Origin: Caldilineaceae bacterium
Lineage (GTDB): Bacteria > Chloroflexota > Anaerolineae > Caldilineales > Caldilineaceae
Reading direction: 5' to 3'
DNA length: 64,000 bases
NCBI GenBank assembly: GCA_022821585.1
Contig: JAJEDI010000097.1
Span: 1 to 64,000 of the forward strand
Shown here piece by piece: positions 18,169 through 27,222 of the stretch (its first letter is position 1; every line of letters starts with the position of its first letter). The position numbers and the translations under genes were made by a program. The notes beneath the pieces were generated by a model. The model saw only the letters and a list, made by a program, of their open reading frames with translations. It ran no database searches and was not told the DNA's origin.

Positions 18169-19215
18169 ATGCGCATCGAGGAACTGGAAACGCCTGTCGG
18201 CGTCGTTGACCTGGACCGGCTCTCCGCCAATATCGAGCGGTTCCAGTCATATCTGGATGGCCACGACATAGACAACCGCCCCCATATCAAGACCCATCGC
18301 ATCCCCGCAATCGCCCATTTGCAGATGGAAGCGGGTGCCGTCGGCATCACCTGCCAGACACTGAGCGAAGCCGAGGTCATGTGCAGCTCGGGAATCAGGG
18401 ACATCTTTCTGCCCTACAACCTGCTCAGCAAAGCCAAACTCAGACGTCTGATGCTCCTGTCGCGACGCGCCAACATGAGCGTAACCGCAGACTCCGCCCG
18501 CACCGTCGCCGGATACGCCGATGCCGCCGAGCAGGAAGGCACGGTCCTGCCTGTATTGATCGAAATGGATGGAGGTTACGAGCGCTGCGGCGTGACTACA
18601 ACGGAAGGGGTGCGCGAACTCGCCCGGCAAATCGACTGCGCCTCCCATCTCCACTTTGGCGGGCTGATGGTCTACCCTTCAAACCCGGAGTCGAACGCCT
18701 TTATGGGCGAGTCGAAAATGCTCCTCGCCCAGGACGGGCTCGACGTCGAAAGGGTCAGCGGTGGCAGCTCTTTTGTCTTGTGGCAAGCCCACGAATTCAC
18801 CGAAATGACCGAGCATCGGGCCGGCATGTACGTCTACGGTGACCGCAACCTGGTCGACGCCGGAGTAATGACCATCGACGACTGCTCTTACATCGTCTTG
18901 GCCACCGTCGTCAGCCGCCCCACCGCCGACAGGGTGGTCCTCGATTCGGGCAGCAAATCGCTCGCCGCAGACGGCGCCCGCCAGTCGCCCGGGCACGGAC
19001 TGATCGTCGAGTATCCCGATGCAGAGATCTTCAAGCTCTCGGAAGAACACGGCCACGTGGATGTATCGCGCTGTGACCGCAAGCCGGAAATTGGTGAACG
19101 GGTCAGCGTCCTCGTCAATCACTGCTGTGTCTCCAACAATCTCTTCCCGCGCATTGTCGGACACAGGAACGGTGAAGTTGAGTTGGAGTGGCCGGTCCTC
19201 GCTAAAGGATGGTGA
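18169..19215 (+). CDS. D-threonine aldolase / D-serine dehydratase-like PLP enzyme
   Basis: This fold-type III PLP enzyme (alanine-racemase-like N-terminal barrel plus D-serine-dehydratase-like C-terminal domain) has 348 residues. Lys41 in RPHIKTHR is the PLP lysine. The C-terminal zinc site is visible as H294/H296 (HGHVD) and H318/C320 (NHCC), matching the metal-dependent D-threonine aldolase and D-serine dehydratase group. It probably cleaves or dehydrates a beta-hydroxy D-amino acid; which one cannot be decided. It follows the small membrane protein by four bases and converges with the cyclic-nucleotide-domain gene (22-base gap). Confidence 0.9.
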   Translation: MRIEELETPVGVVDLDRLSANIERFQSYLDGHDIDNRPHIKTHRIPAIAHLQMEAGAVGITCQTLSEAEVMCSSGIRDIFLPYNLLSKAKLRRLMLLSRRANMSVTADSARTVAGYADAAEQEGTVLPVLIEMDGGYERCGVTTTEGVRELARQIDCASHLHFGGLMVYPSNPESNAFMGESKMLLAQDGLDVERVSGGSSFVLWQAHEFTEMTEHRAGMYVYGDRNLVDAGVMTIDDCSYIVLATVVSRPTADRVVLDSGSKSLAADGARQSPGHGLIVEYPDAEIFKLSEEHGHVDVSRCDRKPEIGERVSVLVNHCCVSNNLFPRIVGHRNGEVELEWPVLAKGW

Positions 19216-19237
19216 TAGAGATCTCCGCCCCGATTGC

Positions 19238-21118
19238 TCAGAAACTGATGCCCAGCAATGGCGGTGCGACCACGATTCCAAGGTAAGCCAGCAGCAGGAC
19301 GACCAAAACCAGGCGAATCTTTCCCCACCCACTTAGGTTGTTAAACCAACCCCCGCCGCTCGGACGGCTTTGACCGGCCCGCGGCGGATACTCCACGGCT
19401 GCCGCCGCTTCCCGCCTCCGTTGCGGAATATCGGCAGCAGATACGCCGACCGGAGGATCGACGCCGGGGCGCGGCGGTAGGCCCGTCTGATCTATACCGC
19501 CCCCAACGGGCTGGCTCAGGATGCGATGCAAATCGGTGGCAACTGAGGGCAGTCGCGATTTGAGCAGGTCCAATCCAGGATATTCAACGTAGAGTAGGTC
19601 GACGTCAGTCTCGGCGAACGCACTTTGACCGTACGGCTCTTCCGACAATATCGCCTTCTCCCCAAAGACTTCTCCCTCACCGCGTGTCCAACTTCCGGCC
19701 CCGTTCAGAAGCTGAAGTCGCACGACCCCTCTCTCAATGAAATAGAGTGCATCACTGGGCGCACCGGCCCGAAATACCTGCTCCCCTTGGCGCAAATGGG
19801 CATGCCTCAAATACCGTGCTACCTCCCTCAATTCGTCGACTTCGAGATTGGCCAGCAGCGGGAACCGTCGCAACCTCTCCCCAGTCACCGGCTCCGGCTG
19901 TGAGGCAGAACGAGAGGCCAGCGCCCGGTCGAGTGCCGCGCCGATGGCAGGCAAATGCCCTACCAACTCCTCAAGATCGGACCGGTAGAGGACCCACAGA
20001 TTCGTGTTGCCGATGGCGGTGGCGTTTTCCTTCCGTGCCTCCCCCGTCAACAGGCTCATCGCGCCAAAGTAGCTGCCTACCTCAACCCTTGCCAGCTCCT
20101 GCAATACCCCGCTCTCATTCTCCGCCGTCAGCTCGACCTCCCCTTCGTCAACCAGGAAAAGCGCGTCACTTCTGTCCCCCAGCCGGTAGATACCCTCTCC
20201 CGACGGCACGTGCTGCAGCACCAGCTTTTGCGCGATGGCATGCAAATTGGAAGGTTCCAGTTGACCGAAAAGCGGCGTCTGTGCCAGCCGCACCACCGCC
20301 TGCGTCTGGTCCGTCAGGCTCAACCTGCTGCGACTGTGTCGGCCCAGAGCCCGGCGCAAATGCGGATACTGGCTGCTCAAACTGTGAAAAGTCGCCGCCG
20401 GCAGCGACCAGATCAGGCAGTCGTCTACCGAATACGCGCTCGCATTGTACGGCTTATTCGTCAACAAGGGCAGGACACCGAATAGATTCCCCGGCTCAAC
20501 CAGACTTGCCGTCGGGCTTGGCTCCTCTGGCGTAGGCGCCGGCTGTAACTCCAGAGCCCCCGTTTCCAGGAGGTACAGCGCCTCAGCCCGCTGACCGCTC
20601 TGATACAGAAACCTGCCCCGCTGCAGTTGGTGAGGCTGCATGCTTCGGGCCATCGGCTCGATCAACCGGTGAGGAAGCCCTCCCAACGCTCGCGTCTTGA
20701 CAAGCTGTTCTACCAGGTAGTCCTCCAGTTGCGATATCTGTTCGCCGAAGTTCTGGCTGAGCTTGATTCCAATGCCGTACTCCCTCTGCAGCAGTTGGCG
20801 CAGTCCGGAGTCCGGCAGCGACCACAGGTGAACGTCGGACGCGGCGTGAGCGCTTGTGTTATGGGCTAGGCCCCGCAAAAACTCGGCCTCCCCCAGCAAA
20901 CTTCCAGGACCCAGCGTAGCCAGAACCGAACCGTTCGCATCAAATAACCGGACAAAACCGCCTCGAATCAGATAAAGGTCACTGCAGTTCTCGTCGCTGC
21001 GAAAGATGGTACCCCCGCCCGGAAAACTCTCTTCGCGCAGGATCGCCACGATTTCTTCCAGCTCTCCGTCGGACAAATCGTGAAAAAGTGGCGTTGCGCG
21101 CAGAAAATCAACAGACAT
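19238..21118 (-). CDS. Tail-anchored protein with four cyclic-nucleotide-binding-like domains
   Basis: The 626-residue product consists of four tandem CNB-type beta-barrel domains (approximately 5-115, 150-260, 270-385 and 405-510), a Pro/Arg-rich linker and one C-terminal membrane segment (about 600-622). No DNA-binding helix-turn-helix, kinase or channel domain is present. Glycine turns such as GSLLGEAEFL and GSYFGAMSLL resemble the phosphate-binding cassette, but the conserved Arg of true cAMP sites is not obvious in every repeat, so ligand binding is uncertain. ATG at 21118 is chosen because AAAGGAG stands six bases upstream. The function is unknown; it could be a membrane-tethered sensor or scaffold. 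Confidence 0.88.
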   Translation of the reverse strand: MSVDFLRATPLFHDLSDGELEEIVAILREESFPGGGTIFRSDENCSDLYLIRGGFVRLFDANGSVLATLGPGSLLGEAEFLRGLAHNTSAHAASDVHLWSLPDSGLRQLLQREYGIGIKLSQNFGEQISQLEDYLVEQLVKTRALGGLPHRLIEPMARSMQPHQLQRGRFLYQSGQRAEALYLLETGALELQPAPTPEEPSPTASLVEPGNLFGVLPLLTNKPYNASAYSVDDCLIWSLPAATFHSLSSQYPHLRRALGRHSRSRLSLTDQTQAVVRLAQTPLFGQLEPSNLHAIAQKLVLQHVPSGEGIYRLGDRSDALFLVDEGEVELTAENESGVLQELARVEVGSYFGAMSLLTGEARKENATAIGNTNLWVLYRSDLEELVGHLPAIGAALDRALASRSASQPEPVTGERLRRFPLLANLEVDELREVARYLRHAHLRQGEQVFRAGAPSDALYFIERGVVRLQLLNGAGSWTRGEGEVFGEKAILSEEPYGQSAFAETDVDLLYVEYPGLDLLKSRLPSVATDLHRILSQPVGGGIDQTGLPPRPGVDPPVGVSAADIPQRRREAAAAVEYPPRAGQSRPSGGGWFNNLSGWGKIRLVLVVLLLAYLGIVVAPPLLGISF

Positions 21119-21605
21119 GATCACTCCTTTCGGACACCGCATTCCCGGCCCAATTCATCTTCTATTGTGCCAGAATGACCAAACTATCTCCAATGCCTCC
21201 ACAACCGCTTACATCCCGACACAAAGGCCTTCCTCCCCTGCCAGCCCTATGTATGGGCACCCCCCTGCGTGTGCCCAGGCCGGCAACCCTGAAGCGCGCC
21301 AACTTGCCGAATCCCCGTAGGGGCACCCCTTGTGGGTGCCCTAGTGGGCGCCCTCGTCATTGCCCCTCTCGTGACATCTTCGTAAAACTGATTACCCTCG
21401 CAAATTGCCTCTGCCATGGCCCTGCAAATTCCACGTCTAACCAGCGTCAATGTCCACTTACCACCAACCACTGCAGTTCCCCGCCCTCACTTCCCAGTCT
21501 TGAAGGTTCTCGGACGTGAATGGTAGGATGCTATAGGCATAGTGGAGAAACGGCCACGCGCCTGATATAATTAACCCAATCAAGATTGGAGGGTGTGAAG
21601 CGGCG
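21119..21605. other. Intergenic region with dispersed hairpin repeat
   Basis: No gene is seen between the CNB-domain gene and the tRNA terminator. The stretch holds the palindromic repeat at 21312-21341, a related hairpin around 21254-21278 (GGGCAC...GTGCCC) and an 'aaccactgcagtt' copy at 21466-21478. Short frames here are unlike the neighbouring genes in composition. Confidence 0.6.
21312..21341. repeat. Dispersed palindromic repeat B, copy 1
   Basis: CCCC-gta-GGGG is followed by GGCACCC...GGGTGCC, giving two nested short palindromes. The same arrangement occurs at 27530-27559 with only the central bases changed (ccttgt versus actg), so it is a REP-like dispersed intergenic repeat. Confidence 0.6.
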
Positions 21606-21639
21606 GAACACAAAACGGTCTGCAACCATTGCAGACCGT
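21606..21639 (-). terminator. Intrinsic terminator for tRNA-Leu
   Basis: An 11-bp perfect stem (21615-21625 with 21629-21639) with a three-base loop is followed on the minus strand by TTTTGTGTT. It lies about 107 bases past the 3' end of the tRNA and is the first good terminator on that strand. Confidence 0.65.
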
Positions 21640-21745
21640 CACAAAAACAGTGTTCCCCTGACTTGGGCCTGCGCTTTTCTAGGCCGGCAGGACGACTCTC
21701 TGCCTGAAACCTGTTCTGTGCCAGCGGGGAATACCTTACTTAAAC

Positions 21746-21830
<85 letters not shown>

Positions 21831-21839
21831 CTAAAAAAA

Positions 21840-21869
21840 ATTATAGCGGTTGGGGTCAGATTCAGTCAA
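21840..21869 (-). promoter_or_regulatory. Promoter of tRNA-Leu
   Basis: On the minus strand TTGACT (21869-21864) and TATAAT (21845-21840) are separated by 18 bases. Transcription would begin near 21832, leaving almost no 5' leader before the mature tRNA end at 21830. A run of eight T follows the -10. Confidence 0.65.
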
Positions 21870-22024
21870 ATGGCCGGCACTTTCGCATGCTGTCACCGCT
21901 GGATTTCTGTCCCCATTTGACTTAGCTACTAGCGAACCGCGCTGCTGAGCAACGCACGGGGCATGGCGCCTCGCTCGACTTTGCCCGGCCCGGTTCGCCG
22001 TCAAGGTGCCTGAGCGAACTGTTC

Positions 22025-22615
22025 ATGGAACAGGACATATTAATAGATCGCGCGCTGCAAGGTGACTTGGAAGCGTTCAACCAGTTGGTAATCGAATACC
22101 AGGGGCTTGGCTATGGCGTCGCCTATCGGCTGCTCGACGACCCCGATTCAGCTGCCGACGCCCTGCAGGACAGCTTCATCAAAGCCTATCGCGCGCTGGA
22201 CAACTATCGTGGCGGCAACTTCAAGAGTTGGCTCATGCGTATCGTCGTCAACACCTGCTACGATCACCTGCGCAGTCGGCAGCGAAAGCGCACCGAAAGC
22301 CTCGATGACATGCCCGTTGAAGAAGAGTATGTCGCCCAGCTGACCGACCGCAGCGAAACACCGCATGAATACGCGGAACGCCGCGAGCTCCAGGCCCTCA
22401 TCGGATCGGCCATCACTTCCCTTCCCGAGGTCCTGCGTACCGCCATCGTCCTCCGCGATATCGAAGGGTATGCCTATGAGGAGATCGCTGAGATCACAAG
22501 CGCCGCCGTGGGCACCGTCAAATCGAGAATCAATCGTGCCCGCGGAAGAGTTCGTGACTATCTGAGCAAAAACGCGGAACTTTTGCCATCGGTCTATCGT
22601 CATTCTTTGAAGTAG
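22025..22615 (+). CDS. ECF RNA polymerase sigma factor (sigma-70 family)
   Basis: This 196-residue group-4 sigma factor redirects RNA polymerase to a stress or envelope regulon. Region 2 (about 8-80) includes the DSAADALQDSFIKAYRAL helix segment and SWLMRIVVNTCYDHLR; region 4 (about 125-180) carries the helix-turn-helix YEEIAEITSAAVGTVKSR. It lacks region 3 as expected. The gene immediately downstream encodes a membrane protein with an anti-sigma-like N-terminus, and MutM follows, so the three may be one operon. The ATG start has only a weak ribosome-binding site. Confidence 0.94.
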   Translation: MEQDILIDRALQGDLEAFNQLVIEYQGLGYGVAYRLLDDPDSAADALQDSFIKAYRALDNYRGGNFKSWLMRIVVNTCYDHLRSRQRKRTESLDDMPVEEEYVAQLTDRSETPHEYAERRELQALIGSAITSLPEVLRTAIVLRDIEGYAYEEIAEITSAAVGTVKSRINRARGRVRDYLSKNAELLPSVYRHSLK

Positions 22616-22748
22616 GGGAGAACTGTATCCTCTACAGGTGGGCTGTATAATTGCCAAAGTTCCATTCCCTCAAGCAAAGTGGCGGGCAGGCTGTGAAGAA
22701 CTAAGAGGTCAATTAAGCCAGTGCGTCGATAACAAAGAGCAAACAAAT

Positions 22749-23597
22749 ATGGATCCTCAAAGTCTGAATTCGGTCGATGAAGATCTGGTAGCAGCTTACG
22801 TAGACGGCGACGTTACCACCGAAGAACGGCAACGTGTGGAAGCAGCCATGGCGGCCAGTGAACAGGTCGCCTGGGAGGTCAATACGCTTCGCCAGACCGT
22901 CGAACTGTTGCAGGATCTGCCCAGCGTGCCCCTCCCCCGCTCCTTCACGCTGACCGAAGATCAGGTCGCGGACGTACTCCAGGAGCGGCGCAGTCTCGCC
23001 AGACTGAATGCCGCTCCTCCAAGTGATACCCATGCCCCTCGGGACACTGCCTGGCAGCGCTTTCTCCGCTTCGTAAATGGAGGCGATCTGGCCCTGCGCA
23101 ACGCCGCCGCACTCGCGGCGGTCTTGCTGCTCCTCGTCTTCGTCGCTGAAACCCAGTTGCAGCGGACCCCGCTTGGCAGCGGCGAGCAGCTGTCAGGCGC
23201 CCCCGCAGCCCCGCAAGCTCAGGTGACAGCCGTCGGTGGCTCCCTCTCGCAAGAGCCCGCTGCCACCGCCGGCGACGACAGGGCTGACGAGCAAATTGCC
23301 GATGACGGCGCCGGGCAGGACGACGAAGACGCCGTTATTGGAGTGATGAGTGCCGGCGCGGAAGACCAGCAGGCCGCCGGCTCTGAACAAGCCCCTGCGG
23401 CCGCCGAAGCGGCCCAGCCCGAAACGAGCTCCGCAGCAGGTGAATCTGACCAGCAGCAGCTCTCCGGCAACGAGACCGCCGACACTGCCGGCCAGCCTCT
23501 TGTGACGATTCTCAGGTACGCCCGAATTCTGCTCGTCCTGGCCGTCATCGTGCTCTGGCTTCTCAGCCGGGCCAGGTCCGGAAGTAGCCGTGCCTGA
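22749..23597 (+). CDS. Membrane protein, probable anti-sigma factor (zinc-less)
   Basis: The 282-residue product begins with a short helical region resembling the anti-sigma ZAS domain (VAAYVDGDVTTEERQRVEAA, about 12-31). However, the positions where ZAS proteins have the CxxC pair are occupied by other residues (ASEQVAWE), so no zinc site is formed. A membrane segment lies at about 118-138, an Ala/Gln/Glu-rich low-complexity region follows, and a second membrane segment lies at about 255-275. Its place right after the ECF sigma gene supports an anti-sigma role, by inference. ATG 22749 is preferred over a GTG at 22638, which would add a poorly hydrophobic, Cys-containing leader. It overlaps mutM by eight bases. 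Confidence 0.82.
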   Translation: MDPQSLNSVDEDLVAAYVDGDVTTEERQRVEAAMAASEQVAWEVNTLRQTVELLQDLPSVPLPRSFTLTEDQVADVLQERRSLARLNAAPPSDTHAPRDTAWQRFLRFVNGGDLALRNAAALAAVLLLLVFVAETQLQRTPLGSGEQLSGAPAAPQAQVTAVGGSLSQEPAATAGDDRADEQIADDGAGQDDEDAVIGVMSAGAEDQQAAGSEQAPAAAEAAQPETSSAAGESDQQQLSGNETADTAGQPLVTILRYARILLVLAVIVLWLLSRARSGSSRA

Positions 23598-24426
23598 ACT
23601 GCCCGAAGTTGAAACCTACGTACGCGCCCTTGAACCTCTCCTGTTGGGCAAGACCATCCTCATGGCTGAGGTCCGCTGGCCTCGCACCATAGCAGCACCC
23701 GATGCCGCCCGCTTCACCGACCTGGTCCGCGGGCGGCGTTTTTCCTCCTTTGACCGCCGTGGCAAATACATGCTCCTCGGCTTGGACAGCGGCGAGACAC
23801 TCGTCGTCCACCTGCGCATGACCGGCGAGTTGCGCCTTCTCTCTCCCACTCAGCCGGACGCCGGCGCGGCCCCAACTCCCATAGACAAACACACCCACGT
23901 TCTCTTTGACCTCGATACCAACGAACAGTTGAGGTATCGCGACACGCGCAAGTTCGGGCGAATCTGGTTGGTTGAGGATTCTGCAACGGTTGTCGGGAAT
24001 CTGGGTCCCGAGCCATTGGACGCAGACTTCGTCCCCCAGACCCTCGCCCAAACGCTGGCCGGGCGCAAAGCCAGTATCAAAGCCCTGCTGCTGAATCAGA
24101 CCGTGCTCGCCGGCGTAGGAAACATCTATGCCGACGAAGCGCTGTTCCACGCAGGGATCGATCCCCGGCGCGCCGGGGGCTCACTTGCCCTCGAAGAAAC
24201 AAAACGTCTTCACTTGGCTTTGCGGGATGTCCTGCTGGCGGGAATCGAGGCGCAGGGAAGTTCAGTACAAAACTACGCGCCCCCGACGGGCGCCATGGGC
24301 GGCTTTCAGGAACAATTTCAGGTCTTCCGCCGCAGCGGCGAGCCCTGCTTCACTTGCGGGACGCCGGTCAGCCGCACTGTCCTCAGCCAGCGTAGCACCC
24401 ACTTCTGTCCCGCCTGTCAGAGCTGA
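23590..24426 (+). CDS. mutM: Formamidopyrimidine-DNA glycosylase
   Basis: This bifunctional DNA repair enzyme removes 8-oxoguanine and formamidopyrimidines and nicks the abasic site. The 278-residue protein has the obligatory N-terminal PELPEVET with nucleophile Pro2 and Glu3 (after Met removal these become residues 1 and 2), Lys59 in RRGKY, the helix-two-turn-helix region, and a complete C-terminal zinc finger CFTCG...CPAC. All catalytic residues are present. The start is GTG, forced by the need for Pro at position 2, and lies inside the end of the preceding gene (eight-base overlap), suggesting translational coupling with the sigma/anti-sigma pair. Confidence 0.96.
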   Translation: MPELPEVETYVRALEPLLLGKTILMAEVRWPRTIAAPDAARFTDLVRGRRFSSFDRRGKYMLLGLDSGETLVVHLRMTGELRLLSPTQPDAGAAPTPIDKHTHVLFDLDTNEQLRYRDTRKFGRIWLVEDSATVVGNLGPEPLDADFVPQTLAQTLAGRKASIKALLLNQTVLAGVGNIYADEALFHAGIDPRRAGGSLALEETKRLHLALRDVLLAGIEAQGSSVQNYAPPTGAMGGFQEQFQVFRRSGEPCFTCGTPVSRTVLSQRSTHFCPACQS

Positions 24427-24441
24427 GTGGAATCGAATGGC

Positions 24442-24459
24442 CCCGGTCTTGCGACCGGG
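24442..24459. terminator. Stem-loop between convergent genes
   Basis: CCCGGTC (24442-24448) and GACCGGG (24453-24459) form a seven-pair stem with a TTGC loop, flanked by an outer GGCC/GGCC pair. It lies 16 bases after the mutM stop, between two convergent genes. No U-run is present, so it is a candidate bidirectional terminator or mRNA end only. Confidence 0.4.
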
Positions 24460-24507
24460 ACGGCCTGCCCTGCCGCGCATACCGCAGCGCAGGCCCGGAC
24501 CGGCGAG

Positions 24508-24738
24508 TCAGTCCTCTCGTCCAGGTGTGTGGCGCCGCTTCGTCTCTTCCAGTTCCGCTTCCAGCTCCGCCTTCTTCTTCGACTCAGCCTCCCTTCCTTC
24601 GGCCAAAGCCCGGTCCCAGCGTGACTGGTAACGCGAGTCGAAAGTAGTGGCCTGCGACGGCCCGAAAATATAGGCCGCCACAACGCCAAATGCAGCACCA
24701 AGGATCAGGCCGATAACGAAATTCTCAGTCTTGCCCAA
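24508..24738 (-). CDS. Small YtxH-like membrane protein (76 aa)
   Basis: The 76-residue product has an N-terminal glycine-rich membrane segment (about 7-27, with GLILGAAFGVVAAYIFGP) followed by a charged, Glu/Lys/Arg-rich helix likely to form a coiled coil. This architecture is common in small YtxH-type proteins of unknown role. The start is TTG with AAGGGG about nine bases upstream and an in-frame stop immediately before, so no longer version exists. It follows the PspC-domain gene on the same strand, both being small envelope-linked genes. Confidence 0.75.
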   Translation of the reverse strand: MGKTENFVIGLILGAAFGVVAAYIFGPSQATTFDSRYQSRWDRALAEGREAESKKKAELEAELEETKRRHTPGRED

Positions 24739-24820
24739 TGCTCACGCCCCTTGCCTGACTTCGAACTCACTCCGACGCCGAGGTACTGCGCCATTGACAA
24801 CGTGAACTACCGCGCCCGGT

Positions 24821-25738
24821 CTAACCTACCGTCCCGTCTATGACCGTCACGTCCTGGGGCTCCTGTATTCGCACCGGCGTCAGGCTCTCTTTCTCCTCCG
24901 GCAGCAGCAGTCCCGTCAGCACGTAGACCAGTACACCCGTGCCGATGCTCCCTATCGCAAAGGCAACCCAGATCAGCCGCACAAGGTTGGCGTCCAACCC
25001 AATCGCCTTGCCGATGCCGCCGCACACGCCGAAAAACATCCGCTCCTCACGACTCCGCTTCAGCGGAATGATGGACTTGGCGCGGCGCAGACCATCTTTG
25101 GCCGACTCGCGGTTCAGGCGCGACGCCGCCTGAGACTTCTTCTCCTGAACCCTTTTGCGGGCGCTCAAGAACCGACTGCGCCAGGCCCGCTGGTTTTTCA
25201 GCAAGAGCAGCCCTGCGCCGATCAACAGTGCCGGCCAGAAAACCAGGCCCATCACCTGCCAGAATACGTGCCACAAGGCCGGCAGAATGCCGATATTTGC
25301 CAGCAGCCAGATGACGCCGAAGGCAACCAGCAGCAGCCCCGCCCTGCCTACGTTCCGTTCATTCAGCTCCAGCGTCGCCGGCGCATGTTGACCCGCCTTC
25401 GTCGTGCCCACGGGAAGCAGAAGCCACAGCGCCGCATACGCTAGCAGCCCGGTTCCTGCTGTCCCCAGCGTCAGCACAACCCACATGATGCGCACCAGTA
25501 TCGGGTCGATCCCGAAATAGTCGCCAAGGCCGCCGCATATCCCTCCGACTATCTTGTCCTCGGGATGACGGTACAGAAATGTGTCCCGGTCCTGGTTACT
25601 TTCCGCACTCTGCTCGCTCTCGATAGTCTCCACCGGAACCACCACCTCTTCTGAGGCGGGACTCGCCTCGGCCACAACTATCTCCTGCTCCTCCTGCCCC
25701 GATGCCTGCTCAGGCTGGCTTGGCCTGTTTTCATTCAT
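24821..25738 (-). CDS. Membrane protein with two PspC domains
   Basis: The 305-residue product has an acidic N-terminal ~55 residues, a first PspC domain (about 55-110, with RHPEDKIVGGICGGLGDYFGI), two or more membrane segments at about 128-190, a basic stretch, and a second PspC domain (about 215-280, with ERMFFGVCGGIGKAIGL). PspC proteins act in phage-shock or envelope-stress responses, but no pspA lies nearby, so the regulatory partner is unknown. ATG 25738 is fixed by GAGGAG seven bases upstream; longer in-frame frames begin with Arg-rich sequence. The duplicated PspC domain is seen directly. Confidence 0.9.
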   Translation of the reverse strand: MNENRPSQPEQASGQEEQEIVVAEASPASEEVVVPVETIESEQSAESNQDRDTFLYRHPEDKIVGGICGGLGDYFGIDPILVRIMWVVLTLGTAGTGLLAYAALWLLLPVGTTKAGQHAPATLELNERNVGRAGLLLVAFGVIWLLANIGILPALWHVFWQVMGLVFWPALLIGAGLLLLKNQRAWRSRFLSARKRVQEKKSQAASRLNRESAKDGLRRAKSIIPLKRSREERMFFGVCGGIGKAIGLDANLVRLIWVAFAIGSIGTGVLVYVLTGLLLPEEKESLTPVRIQEPQDVTVIDGTVG

Positions 25739-25950
25739 TGCGAACTCCTCAGGAACTGGGTAGCGGCAAACTCGCCGTCGCTGTTGCTTGATACACTCAC
25801 TGTCAAACTCTACGCAGCCCCTTCGCGAAAGTTTCGGGCCCCGACCGGCACAAAACCTCGCAAGGCTCGGTCGCAACTTTCTGGAGGGTAAGCAGCCCGA
25901 GGCGAACCCGACCTGCCGGGCTTATCTTGCATCAACCCGCCGCCCGGGCT

Positions 25951-27012
25951 TCAGTCCCCAATGCGCACTTCCCGACCCTCTTCCTGGCTGCGATAGATGC
26001 CGTCCAGAATCTCCTGGACCTGCAGCGACTGCTCAGCAGGTACTGGCGAGGGCCTCCCTTCCTTGACCGCCTTGGCGAACTCAACACACTCCAGGGCGTG
26101 CGGCTCCATCTTGTCCCGCGTCAACTGCAGAACCCGGTTGGAGAACTGCTTCGTATCATAGTTCGTTTCCAGGATCGTGGTGGTCGGCCAGTGGCAGCCG
26201 CCCTCCGTGCCGTACAGCCAGATCTGCGTGTCCTCGCCCGGCGTGTCATGGTGCAACAGCCAGCTCGTTTCCAGTACAAGCGTAGCGCCGTTCTCAAAGC
26301 GGACGAACGCCGCCGCAAAATCCTCCACGTCCATATCCTTGGGCACCGGCGCCAGCCGCCATGCGCTGAATGCCCCCTCATGCTCGGCCAGCGGCGCCTT
26401 CGCAACACCGGAAACCGCCACCGGCTGCGGGTTGTCCATCAGCCACAGAGTCAGGTCCAGAATGTGAACGCCGACGTCGATGGTCGGCCCGCCCCCACTG
26501 TGTTTCTTGTATATGAAGCCGGGCCGCACAGGTAGCCAGCCCCGCCGCAGCATCCAGCTGCGGGCATGGTAGACCTCCCCCAGCGTCCCCGTACCTACCT
26601 CCGCCTTCAGCGCCTGCGAGTCCCCTCTGAAACGAAAATGCTGGGCCGTCATCAGCAGCTTTCCCGAACCATCCCGCGCCGCGATCATCTGCCGTATCTC
26701 CGCCGGCGTCGGCGCTAGCGGTTTTTCGCATAGTACGTGCTTGCCCGCCTCCAGCGCCGCAATTGACAGCGGCGCATGGTACCGGTTTGGCGTGCACACG
26801 TCGATAATGTCGATGTCCTTGTCACTGAACAACGCCGCCGGGTCGTTCTCCAGCTTCTTCACCCCGTACAGCGCGCCCCACCTTTCCAGCGCCTCCGCAG
26901 AAATATCACTGCCCGCAACGACCTCTGCCTCCTCCGAAGCGGCCCACCCAGGCATGTGCGCCTTGGCGATCCCGCCCACGCCCACCACACCTACTTTGAG
27001 AGTTTTCGACAC
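25951..27012 (-). CDS. Gfo/Idh/MocA family oxidoreductase
   Basis: This NAD(P)-dependent dehydrogenase of sugars, inositols or related polyols has 353 residues. The Rossmann motif GVVGVGGIAKAH lies at 8-19, the conserved E96-K97-P98 (LCEKPLAP) follows, and the second domain has GGPTIDVGVHILD with the catalytic Asp/His pair. Its substrate cannot be predicted. The start is GTG, seven bases after AAAGGA. A promoter with -35 and extended -10 lies at 27223-27251, giving a leader of about 200 bases. It is the first gene of this minus-strand group. Confidence 0.93.
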   Translation of the reverse strand: MSKTLKVGVVGVGGIAKAHMPGWAASEEAEVVAGSDISAEALERWGALYGVKKLENDPAALFSDKDIDIIDVCTPNRYHAPLSIAALEAGKHVLCEKPLAPTPAEIRQMIAARDGSGKLLMTAQHFRFRGDSQALKAEVGTGTLGEVYHARSWMLRRGWLPVRPGFIYKKHSGGGPTIDVGVHILDLTLWLMDNPQPVAVSGVAKAPLAEHEGAFSAWRLAPVPKDMDVEDFAAAFVRFENGATLVLETSWLLHHDTPGEDTQIWLYGTEGGCHWPTTTILETNYDTKQFSNRVLQLTRDKMEPHALECVEFAKAVKEGRPSPVPAEQSLQVQEILDGIYRSQEEGREVRIGD

Positions 27013-27222
27013 ACCCGCATCCTTTCAATCCTAGGCTCTCGTCACGTAGCTGCCTTCAGTTGTGCGAGCGTCGAGGCCGGCACCTGACTGCCTCGACACC
27101 GGCGATTTTGGTCACCCCAACGCAGCCTGCGCAAAGCGTTGACGCAGCTTGAACCCGCCCCGCCGCACGCAAAGCCCCGAACACGACCCGCATATCCTGA
27201 AAGCGCCTCAACTGCTCCTCAG

